Assembly: GCA_039916225.1 (NCBI GenBank)
Contig: JBDSLU010000176.1
Span: 1 to 5,186 of the forward strand
Source of the DNA: JBDSLU01 sp039916225
GTDB lineage: Bacteria; Acidobacteriota; Vicinamibacteria; Vicinamibacterales; Vicinamibacteraceae
DNA: 5,186 bases
Direction of reading: 5' to 3'
Notes under the pieces: model-generated
Told to the model about the DNA's origin: nothing
What the model saw: only the letters and a program-made list of their open reading frames with translations
Databases searched by the model: none
Shown here: in pieces, positions 1 to 5,079 of the stretch
How positions within the stretch are numbered: position 1 is the stretch's first letter
Layout of the letters: the number at the start of each line of letters is the position of its first letter
Position numbers and translations under genes: made by a program

Positions 1-795
1 GGCCGCGGTCACATGCCGGCCTTCCCGTCCACCGACGACGAGGCGATGCGCGGCCTGTGGAGCTTCGTGACCGACGGCGCGTCGGCGCCCGGCGCCGCGG
101 CCGCCGGAACCGGGCCCAGCGCGGCGCCCGCGGCGGCGGCTCTGCCAGGTGCGGCCGGGCCGAATGCGGCTCCCGCGCCGGTGCCCGATGGTCCAGTCGT
201 GGCGACCGGTGGCGCGCCGGGCGGGCTCGAGGTGCGGCCCGGGCCGGCATTTCGTCCCGGCGGCGCGCCGTATCCCGAGGGGGTCGAGGCGCCGAAGTCG
301 CGCTACTACACCGGCTACGGCCTCGGCTTCCCCTACATCATGAAGGGGCGCTGGTCGCAGATCACCGCCTACGACCTGAACACCGGCGCCATCAAGTGGC
401 AGCGGCCGCTGGGCGTCGACAAGATGGCCGCCGAGGCCGGCGTCACCGATGCCGGCGTGCCGCGCGGAGGCCAGCGCATGGGCATGATCGTGACGTCGAA
501 CGGCCTGCTGTTCGCCACCGCCAAGGACGGCAACATCCGCGCCTTCGACGCCGAGACCGGCAACGTGCTGTGGACCGGCGCGCTGCCGCGCGGCTCCGAG
601 GGGCTGCCGGCGATGTACGAAACCAACGGCCGCCAGTACCTCGTCGTCGGCGCGACCACCGGCCTGACGTGGGGCAAGGGCTCGCGTGAAGGCGGCCCGT
701 GGACGCAGGCCGATGGCGAGCCGAACGGCCCGAGCGCCTACGTCGTGTTCGCGCTCCCCGAGCGACCGGCGGCCGCCTCCGCGGCCGCGCAATAG
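1..795 (+). CDS. PQQ-dependent quinoprotein dehydrogenase with cytochrome c domain, C-terminal part (5' end outside window)
   Basis: This is the 3' end of a periplasmic quinoprotein that oxidises a sugar or alcohol with PQQ and passes electrons to heme. The reading frame is open at base 1, so the 264 visible residues are a fragment; the ATG at 13 is internal. Visible residues 1-10 (GRGHMPAFPS) match the end of a class I cytochrome c domain, and Met5 is the likely distal heme ligand; CXXCH would lie upstream. Residues 26-95 form an Ala/Pro/Gly-rich linker. The last beta-propeller blades follow, with ITAYDLNTGAIKWQ (121-134) and IRAFDAETGNVLW (179-191) as typical PQQ-repeat motifs, then NGRQYLVVGA (209-218) and the terminal AYVVFALP (246-253). 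The layout of a cytochrome inserted before the last blades is known from acidobacterial PQQ dehydrogenases. The stop codon overlaps the next gene's ribosome binding site, so the two are co-transcribed. The family is secure; the substrate is unknown. Confidence 0.88.
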   Translation, partial: GRGHMPAFPSTDDEAMRGLWSFVTDGASAPGAAAAGTGPSAAPAAAALPGAAGPNAAPAPVPDGPVVATGGAPGGLEVRPGPAFRPGGAPYPEGVEAPKSRYYTGYGLGFPYIMKGRWSQITAYDLNTGAIKWQRPLGVDKMAAEAGVTDAGVPRGGQRMGMIVTSNGLLFATAKDGNIRAFDAETGNVLWTGALPRGSEGLPAMYETNGRQYLVVGATTGLTWGKGSREGGPWTQADGEPNGPSAYVVFALPERPAAASAAAQ

Positions 796-799
796 AGGA
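794..799 (+). promoter_or_regulatory. Shine-Dalgarno site of the exported TIM-barrel gene
   Basis: AGAGGA lies 8 bases before the ATG at 808 and overlaps the TAG stop of the quinoprotein gene. It fixes the start at 808 and indicates translational coupling. Confidence 0.7.
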
Positions 800-807
800 T
801 CTTCGCG

Positions 808-1716
808 ATGGTTACCTCCGTCACCCGCCGCACCTTCACCCGAACGCTGGCCCTCGGGGCCGCCGCCGCGGCGCTCCCTGGCGGTGTGCTCCAGGCGCAG
901 GCCGGCAAGCGCCTCAAGGTCGGTCACACCGGCATCACCTGGGGCTTCAAGCCGACCGACGCCGAGCAGGCGATCAAGGACGTCGGCAGCCTCGGCTTCG
1001 CCGGCTACGAGTCCTTCGGCAACGTCCTCGAGTACTGGGACAAGCAGGGCGGACTGAAGAAGCTCCTCGACGCCGCCCAGGTGCCGCTGCGGTCAGCCTA
1101 CTGTCCGGTCAACCTCACCGATCCCGCCAAGCGCGCCGATGAAGTCGCCAAGCTGGTGCGCTGGGGCAAGCTGATTCAGGCAGCCGGTGGATCGGTGGCG
1201 GTGATCGGACCGAACAACGTCGATCGGCCCACCTACCTGTTCGCCGAGCACAAGACGCACATCGTCGCGGCGCTCAACGACATGTGCAAGGCCCTCGCCG
1301 ACATCGGCGTGGTCGGTGCCCTGCACCAGCACACGGGCACCTGCGTCGAGACGCGCGACGAGACCTACGCGACGATGGAGGCGGTCGACACCCGCTACGT
1401 GAAGTTCGGCCCCGACGTCGGCCAGTTGCAGAAGGGCGGCGTCGATCCGGTCAAGGTGGTGAAGGACTTCCTGCCCACCGTCCGTCACGTCCACATGAAG
1501 GATTTCGACGGCGGGCCGCATTACTTGGGGTACTGTCCTCTCGGCACAGGCAAGGTGGACGTCGCCGGCCTCGCCTCGCTGCTCGAATCCTCGGGCAACG
1601 ACCTGATGATCATGTGCGAGCTCGACCCGTCCCCCAACCAGCCGCTGGCGCCGCTCGACGCGGCGCGGATCAACAAGACCGCGATGGCGGCCTTGGGCTA
1701 CCCGTTCCGATCGTAG
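808..1716 (+). CDS. Tat-exported sugar phosphate isomerase/epimerase-family protein (IolE-like xylose-isomerase TIM barrel)
   Basis: This 302-residue protein belongs to the xylose isomerase-like TIM barrel family (AP endonuclease 2 superfamily), whose members isomerise, epimerise or dehydrate sugars and inositols using a divalent metal. Residues 1-32 are a twin-arginine signal: T6-R7-R8-T9-F10, a hydrophobic Ala/Leu stretch (13-28) and an A30-Q31-A32 cleavage site. The mature protein should therefore act in the periplasm. The barrel runs from KVGHTGITWGF (37-47) to the end. IolE-type landmarks are LHQHTGTCVET (172-182), FGPDVGQ (200-206), VRHVHMKDF (225-233), PLGTGKVD (244-251) and CELDPS (270-275). 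Probable metal ligands are D203, H229 and E271, with one more acidic residue not assigned. The usual DTGH motif reads DVGQ, so one conserved His is Gln here. The start is set by the Shine-Dalgarno site and the signal peptide. The gene follows the quinoprotein by 12 bases, which suggests a shared periplasmic sugar or cyclitol pathway. The exact reaction is unknown. Confidence 0.87.
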   Translation: MVTSVTRRTFTRTLALGAAAAALPGGVLQAQAGKRLKVGHTGITWGFKPTDAEQAIKDVGSLGFAGYESFGNVLEYWDKQGGLKKLLDAAQVPLRSAYCPVNLTDPAKRADEVAKLVRWGKLIQAAGGSVAVIGPNNVDRPTYLFAEHKTHIVAALNDMCKALADIGVVGALHQHTGTCVETRDETYATMEAVDTRYVKFGPDVGQLQKGGVDPVKVVKDFLPTVRHVHMKDFDGGPHYLGYCPLGTGKVDVAGLASLLESSGNDLMIMCELDPSPNQPLAPLDAARINKTAMAALGYPFRS

Positions 1717-1746
1717 GCGTCACCGGAACGGCGTTGGCCGATCGCG

Positions 1747-1752
1747 AGGAGG
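1747..1752 (+). promoter_or_regulatory. Shine-Dalgarno site supporting a CTG start for the SDR gene
   Basis: A perfect AGGAGG ends 4 bases before CTG at 1757 and 22 bases before the next usable codon, GTG at 1775. It lies in the 40-base gap after the TIM-barrel gene. Its position favours initiation at 1757, although 4 bases is a short spacing. Confidence 0.65.
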
Positions 1753-1756
1753 CACT

Positions 1757-2509
1757 CTGAAACTCACAGGAAAAGTGGCGTTCGTCACGGGCGCGGGCCG
1801 TGGCATCGGGCGGGGCATCGCGGAAGTGTTCGCCGAGGAGGGCGCCGACGTCGCCATCAACGACCTCGATGCGGCCGCCGCGGCGTCGGTCGTCGAGGTA
1901 ATCAAGGCCAAGGGCCGCCGCGCCGTCGCCGTCGCCGGCGACGTCGGCCGGCGCGAGCAGATGGAGCAGGCGATCGCCACCGCCTGGGACACGCTCGGAC
2001 CGATCGACATCCTGGTCAACAACGCCGGCATCGAGACGATCGTCCCGTTCCTCGAATTGACCGACGACCAGTGGACGCGCCTGGTCGACACCAACCTGCG
2101 CGGCGCCTGGCTGTGCTCGCAGATCGTCTGCCGGCGCCTGGTCGAGGCGAAGCGTCCGGCCAGCATCGTCAACATCGGTTCGATCCAGGCGGCCAAGGTG
2201 CTGCCCGGCCGCACCCACTACGCGCCGACCAAGCTGGGCATCGAAGCGCTGACCCGCAACATGTCGGCCGAGATGACGCCGCTCGGCATCCGGGTGAATT
2301 GCATCCACCCCGGTCTGATCGAGACCGACATGACGTCGTGGGTGCTGAACGACAAGGACATCCTGCCGATCGTGCTGGCGCAGATCTCGATGGGCCGGCC
2401 CGGCCAGCCGCGCGAGATCGGCACCGTCGCGGCGTTCTTCGCCTCGGACGACGCCCGCTACGTGACAGGGCAGTCGCTCTTCGTCGACGGCGGCTGGGAA
2501 GGGAAGTAG
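1757..2509 (+). CDS. SDR family NAD(P)-dependent oxidoreductase (FabG-like)
   Basis: This is a classical short-chain dehydrogenase/reductase, a cytoplasmic NAD(P)-dependent enzyme interconverting an alcohol and a ketone. From CTG at 1757 it has 250 residues, the usual length. Landmarks in that numbering are the cofactor glycine motif TGAGRGIG (11-18), NNAG (88-91), and the catalytic tetrad N113, S142, Y155, K159 (Y-A-P-T-K). The C-terminal GQSLFVDGGW is typical. The acidic end of strand beta-2 (AIND, D36) favours NAD(H) over NADP(H). No ATG, GTG or TTG lies in frame at the expected N-terminus. CTG at 1757 gives the normal LKLTGKVAFVTG beginning and follows AGGAGG, while GTG at 1775 would cut into the first beta strand. 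It is fourth from last in an operon of catabolic genes, so it probably oxidises or reduces a pathway intermediate rather than making fatty acids. Family certain, substrate unknown. Confidence 0.92.
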   Translation: MKLTGKVAFVTGAGRGIGRGIAEVFAEEGADVAINDLDAAAAASVVEVIKAKGRRAVAVAGDVGRREQMEQAIATAWDTLGPIDILVNNAGIETIVPFLELTDDQWTRLVDTNLRGAWLCSQIVCRRLVEAKRPASIVNIGSIQAAKVLPGRTHYAPTKLGIEALTRNMSAEMTPLGIRVNCIHPGLIETDMTSWVLNDKDILPIVLAQISMGRPGQPREIGTVAAFFASDDARYVTGQSLFVDGGWEGK

Positions 2510-2514
2510 GGGAG
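2508..2514 (+). promoter_or_regulatory. Shine-Dalgarno site deciding the GTG start of the cyclase-family gene
   Basis: AGGGGAG overlaps the TAG stop of the SDR gene and ends 6 bases before GTG at 2521. It supports that start over the in-frame ATG at 2578, which lacks a comparable site. Confidence 0.65.
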
Positions 2515-2520
2515 CGTTCC

Positions 2521-3345
2521 GTGCGAGCCGATTGGACTCCTGAAGCGGAAGCGCGCGTCCGCGAGACCTATCCGCGGATGGTCGACTGCCCGCCGCCGAC
2601 CGTGCACGCCACGGTCGAGATTCTCGGTCGCACCTGCACGGCGACGGATCTCACCAACGACATCAGCACCGACAACCCGACCTTCAAGGGGCACCAGCGC
2701 ACGGTGATGTGGCAGCACCTGAGCCACGACGACGTGCAGAAGTTCGGCCTGACCAAGCCGCCCTATTCGTACGAAGTGGTGGCGTTCACGGTGTGCGGCC
2801 ACACCTCGACGCACTGCGACTCGATCAGCCACATCGTGCCCGAGCACGGGGCGCGGCCGATCGACAAGACGCCGCTGGCCTGGCACATGGCTCCGGGCGT
2901 GTGGGTCGACTTCGCCCACAAGGAGCCGAACGGCTACATCGGCAAGGCCGAGATCGAAGCCCAGCTCGCCGAGCAGAAGCTGACGATCAAGCCGGGCTCG
3001 GTGTTCCTCTACCACACCGGCTGGTACCGCAAGTTCGAGACGGAGCCGTTCGAGTACATCCGCAACTACCCGGGGCTCGACGGCGAGGCCGCGCACTGGC
3101 TGGCGGATCAGGGCGTCATCTGCGTCGGCGCCGACGCACCGAGCGTCGACTCGTTCAACGAGGTCGCGACGCGGATGATCCAGCCGGTCCACATGATGTG
3201 CCGCGAACGCGGTGTGTTGAACATCGAGAGCCTGCGCAACATCGACCTGATCCCGAAGCGCGCCTTCACCTTCGTCGGCCTGCCGCTCAAGATCAAGAAC
3301 GGCTGCGGCTCGCCGATCCGCGCCGTCGCCCTGACTGAGGACTAA
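2521..3345 (+). CDS. Cyclase family protein (kynurenine formamidase-like metal-dependent hydrolase)
   Basis: This 274-residue cytoplasmic protein belongs to the cyclase family (PF04199), which includes kynurenine formamidase and isatin hydrolase. These are metal-dependent hydrolases of amides, lactams or similar bonds. The fold begins at ATDLTNDIS (41-49). The signature HXGTHXDXXXH appears as H94-T-S-T-H98-C-D100-S-I-S-H104, with Ser in the usual Gly position. H224 and E236 sit 12 residues apart, as in the second half of the KynB active site. Other family marks are GADAPSVD (203-210), LRNIDLIP (238-245) and LPLKIKNGCGSPIRAVAL near the end. The protein is longer than KynB (about 210 residues) and resembles the larger uncharacterised subgroup found in sugar and aromatic catabolic clusters. 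GTG at 2521 is chosen for its Shine-Dalgarno site; ATG at 2578 is the alternative. It lies 11 bases after the SDR gene and 6 before the zinc dehydrogenase gene. A ring-opening or ester/lactone hydrolysis step is an inference. Confidence 0.9.
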   Translation: MRADWTPEAEARVRETYPRMVDCPPPTVHATVEILGRTCTATDLTNDISTDNPTFKGHQRTVMWQHLSHDDVQKFGLTKPPYSYEVVAFTVCGHTSTHCDSISHIVPEHGARPIDKTPLAWHMAPGVWVDFAHKEPNGYIGKAEIEAQLAEQKLTIKPGSVFLYHTGWYRKFETEPFEYIRNYPGLDGEAAHWLADQGVICVGADAPSVDSFNEVATRMIQPVHMMCRERGVLNIESLRNIDLIPKRAFTFVGLPLKIKNGCGSPIRAVALTED

Positions 3346-3351
3346 GAGCCC

Positions 3352-4419
3352 GTGGCTGTGCCCAGTTCGATGCGTGCGCTCGTTCTGCGCGCGCCGCGCC
3401 AGTTCGCCGTCGAGGACGTGCCCGTCCCGACCGCGCTCGATGCCGACGACGTCCTGTGCAAGGTCCACACGACGTTCATCTGCGGCACCGATCCGCACAT
3501 CATCAACGGCGACTACCCGGGCTTCTGGCCGCCGGCGTTCCCGTTCATTCCGGGGCACGAGTGGTCGGCGGAAGTCGTCGAGGTCGGCACACGCGCCAAG
3601 ACCCTGGGCTGGCAGGCCGGCGATCGCGTCTGCGCCATCTCGCACTGTGGCTGCGGTGTCTGCCGCAACTGCCTGCGCGGCCGCTACAACCTGTGCCTGA
3701 ACTACGGCAAGCCGGAGGCCGGCCACCGGCAGTACGGGCACATCACGCCGGGCGCCTACGCCGACTACGTCAAGGCGTCGGTGAAGAGTCTGGTCCGCGT
3801 GCCGGACGGTTTCGACCTCGGCTTGTCCGCCTGCGTCGATCCGCTGAGCATCGCGCTCTACACCGTCAAACGCAGCCGTCTCCAACCGGGCGACGACCTG
3901 CTGGTGATGGGCACCGGGCCGCAGGGTCTGATGGCGATCCTGGTGGGCAAGGCGCTCGGCGCCGGCCGCATCCTCGCGGTTGGCTCGGGGGCGCGGCTCG
4001 CCCTCGCCGAGAGGCTCGGCGCGGTCCCGATCGACTACAAGCAGGGCAACGTCGTCGAGCAGGTCCGCGAGATGACGAACGGTCTCGGCGTCTCCGCCGT
4101 GCTCGAGTGCGCCGGCACGGCGCAGTCGATCCGTGACTGCTGCCTGGCCGCGGCCAAGGGCGGCGTGGTGTCGGTGATTGGCATCCCGCAGGACGAGCCG
4201 CAGCTGCCGATGCGCCGTATCGTGCTCGACGAAATCGAGATCGTCGGCGATCGCGCCAACCCGAACACCGCCGAAGCGGCACTGGCCCTGCTCGTCAACG
4301 GCCGCATCGACCTGACACCGCTGCTGACGCACCGTTTCGCGCTCGCCGATTTCGCGACCGCGCTCGACACCTTCGAGACGCGCAAGGACGGAGCGGTGAA
4401 GGTCGCGATTAGACCGTAA
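3352..4419 (+). CDS. Zinc-dependent medium-chain alcohol/polyol dehydrogenase
   Basis: This 355-residue protein is a zinc-containing medium-chain dehydrogenase of the alcohol, sorbitol and threonine dehydrogenase superfamily, oxidising a secondary alcohol or polyol in the cytoplasm. The GroES-like domain (8-150) holds the catalytic zinc site: C44 in FICGTD, then H69-E70 in PGHEW. The structural zinc lobe has C101-X2-C104-X2-C107-X7-C115, with an extra C99. The Rossmann domain follows with GTGPQG (187-192). After strand beta-2 the sequence is VGSGAR (210-215), without the acidic residue of strict NAD enzymes and similar to the VGSR loop of NADP-dependent secondary alcohol dehydrogenases, so cofactor choice is open. 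GTG at 3352 is preferred, with GAGG at 3337-3340 upstream; GTG 3358 and ATG 3370 are in-frame alternatives. It is the last gene of the operon, 6 bases after the cyclase-family gene, and a hairpin begins one base past its stop. Family certain; polyol or sugar-acid substrate inferred. Confidence 0.93.
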   Translation: MAVPSSMRALVLRAPRQFAVEDVPVPTALDADDVLCKVHTTFICGTDPHIINGDYPGFWPPAFPFIPGHEWSAEVVEVGTRAKTLGWQAGDRVCAISHCGCGVCRNCLRGRYNLCLNYGKPEAGHRQYGHITPGAYADYVKASVKSLVRVPDGFDLGLSACVDPLSIALYTVKRSRLQPGDDLLVMGTGPQGLMAILVGKALGAGRILAVGSGARLALAERLGAVPIDYKQGNVVEQVREMTNGLGVSAVLECAGTAQSIRDCCLAAAKGGVVSVIGIPQDEPQLPMRRIVLDEIEIVGDRANPNTAEAALALLVNGRIDLTPLLTHRFALADFATALDTFETRKDGAVKVAIRP

Positions 4420-4436
4420 GGCGCAGTTTCTGCGCC
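4420..4436 (+). terminator. Hairpin at the end of the catabolic operon (possible terminator without a U tract)
   Basis: GGCGCAG (4420-4426), loop TTT, CTGCGCC (4430-4436) forms a perfect 7-bp GC-rich stem that starts right after the TAA stop of the dehydrogenase gene. The following bases are CGTTGACT, not a T run. It may slow or stabilise the 3' end rather than act as a strong intrinsic terminator. Confidence 0.5.
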
Positions 4437-4438
4437 CG

Positions 4439-4467
4439 TTGACTCGCTGACGTCGAGTCTCTACTCT
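4439..4467 (+). promoter_or_regulatory. Predicted sigma-70-type promoter of the toxin-antitoxin pair
   Basis: TTGACT (4439-4444) matches five of six -35 consensus bases. After a 17-base spacer, TACTCT (4462-4467) keeps the first T, the A and the last T of a -10 box. Transcription would start about 4473-4475, on the antitoxin ATG itself, giving a leaderless message. This agrees with the lack of any Shine-Dalgarno site before that ATG. Prediction by eye only. Confidence 0.45.
4441..4459 (+). repeat. Inverted repeat inside the promoter spacer, candidate antitoxin operator
   Basis: GACTCG (4441-4446) and CGAGTC (4454-4459) are perfect inverted arms around a 7-base centre. The repeat overlaps the -35 box and fills most of the spacer of the predicted promoter. 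Ribbon-helix-helix antitoxins usually bind such palindromes and repress their own operon, so this is a natural operator candidate. Confidence 0.45.
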
Positions 4468-4472
4468 TGCGC

Positions 4473-4721
4473 ATGGACCTTCGCATCGGCGCCGAAGCCG
4501 CCAAGAGGCTGTCGGAAATCTCGGCCAGGACGGGCCGTGATCCGAGTGACCTGCTCGAGGATGCCCTCCCCTACCTCGAGGAACTGGCCCAGGTGCGTGG
4601 AACGCTCGACGCACGGTACGACGACCTGGCGACTGGTCGGGTCGTTCCGATGGACGGTGAAGCGTTCTTCGAGACGCTGCGGGTCCGCGAGAAGCGCCTG
4701 ATCGACGATTCCTCGAAATGA
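4473..4721 (+). CDS. Ribbon-helix-helix-type antitoxin of a type II toxin-antitoxin system (RelB/ParD-like)
   Basis: This small 82-residue acidic protein has the layout of a DNA-binding antitoxin. It has a short N-terminal beta strand (MDLRIG, 1-6), a helix (7-20), a turn at TGRDPSDL (20-27) and a second helix through LEDALPYLEELAQV (28-41). A C-terminal arm with YDDLATGRVVPMDGEAFF (49-66) and a charged helix (67-76) should wrap the toxin. The N-terminal half should dimerise and bind the operator; the C-terminal arm should neutralise the toxin. ATG at 4473 is chosen because the protein then begins with the DNA-binding strand; TTG at 4467 would add two residues but lies inside the predicted -10 box. 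No Shine-Dalgarno site is visible, consistent with leaderless initiation. It overlaps the toxin gene by four bases (ATGA), the usual coupling in such pairs. The antitoxin role is well supported by context; the exact family name is less certain. Confidence 0.75.
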   Translation: MDLRIGAEAAKRLSEISARTGRDPSDLLEDALPYLEELAQVRGTLDARYDDLATGRVVPMDGEAFFETLRVREKRLIDDSSK

Positions 4722-5019
4722 CGTCGCCGGGTGGGTTCGAGCTACATCCCGACGCAGCGCGTGACATCACCGAGATATGGGCGTACATCGCGAAGGACAA
4801 CCTCGCGGCGGCCGCTCGTGTTCGTGAGGAGCTTCTCGTCGCCATGCGAGGGCTCGCTTCGTTTCCCCTCACGGGACATCGCCGGTTGGACCTGACGACC
4901 CGTCCGATCCGTTCAAACGGGTTCGCGACTACCTGATCGCCTACGCTCCCGAGCGACAGCCTGTGTGCGTGTTCGCCGTGCTACACGGCCGTCGCAACCC
5001 GAAGGTCATGGCGGCGATC
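4718..5019 (+). pseudogene. RelE/ParE-type toxin, frameshifted
   Basis: The gene begins at the ATG of the ATGA overlap and reads MTSPGGFELHPDAARDITEI, followed by a long helix and the GHRRLDL turn, the normal start of a RelE/ParE toxin. These small proteins attack gyrase or act as ribosome-dependent RNases. The frame then runs into TGA at 4934-4936 and would give only 72 residues. From about 4912 the expected C-terminus continues in another frame as VRDYLIAYAPE, then VCVFAVLHGRRNPKVMAAI, ending near 5019. Restoring one T in the T run at 4912-4913 joins both parts as RPIRFKRVRDYLIAYAPE, about 101 residues, the usual family length. As read, the product lacks the last beta strands and should be inactive. 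A sequencing or assembly error in a short homopolymer is the main alternative to a real mutation. No stop follows the expected C-terminus, so its true end is unclear. Confidence 0.72.
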
Positions 5020-5079
5020 CCCGCGGTCGAGGATAGCCCTGCGCCGCCTGCAATCAATGAGCAACCGCCAGATCCTGCG

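Noticed and set aside
13..15. ATG at 13 as the start of the quinoprotein gene
   Set aside because: It encodes the likely heme-ligand Met inside the GRGHMPAFP motif, and the frame is open to base 1, so it is internal.
1707..1744. Direct repeat CCGATCG at 1707-1713 and 1738-1744 flanking the gap before the SDR gene
   Set aside because: Seven bases in GC-rich sequence can recur by chance, and one copy lies within the end of the TIM-barrel gene. No regulator context supports a site.
2071..2520. Upstream extension of the cyclase-family frame into the SDR gene
   Set aside because: The extension is an out-of-frame Arg/Ala/Pro-rich reading of the SDR gene. The Shine-Dalgarno site at 2508-2514 and homology to the family begin at 2521.
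2458..4872. A very long open frame on the - strand (about 800 codons)
   Set aside because: It lies opposite three well-supported + strand genes. Its translation is a low-complexity Arg/Ala/Asp/Val mixture without recognisable motifs, as expected for a frame opposite GC-rich coding DNA.
4910..4936. Programmed ribosomal frameshifting in the toxin gene
   Set aside because: The bases around the shift do not form a classical X-XXY-YYZ heptamer and no clear downstream pseudoknot was seen. A one-base loss in a T run explains the data more simply.
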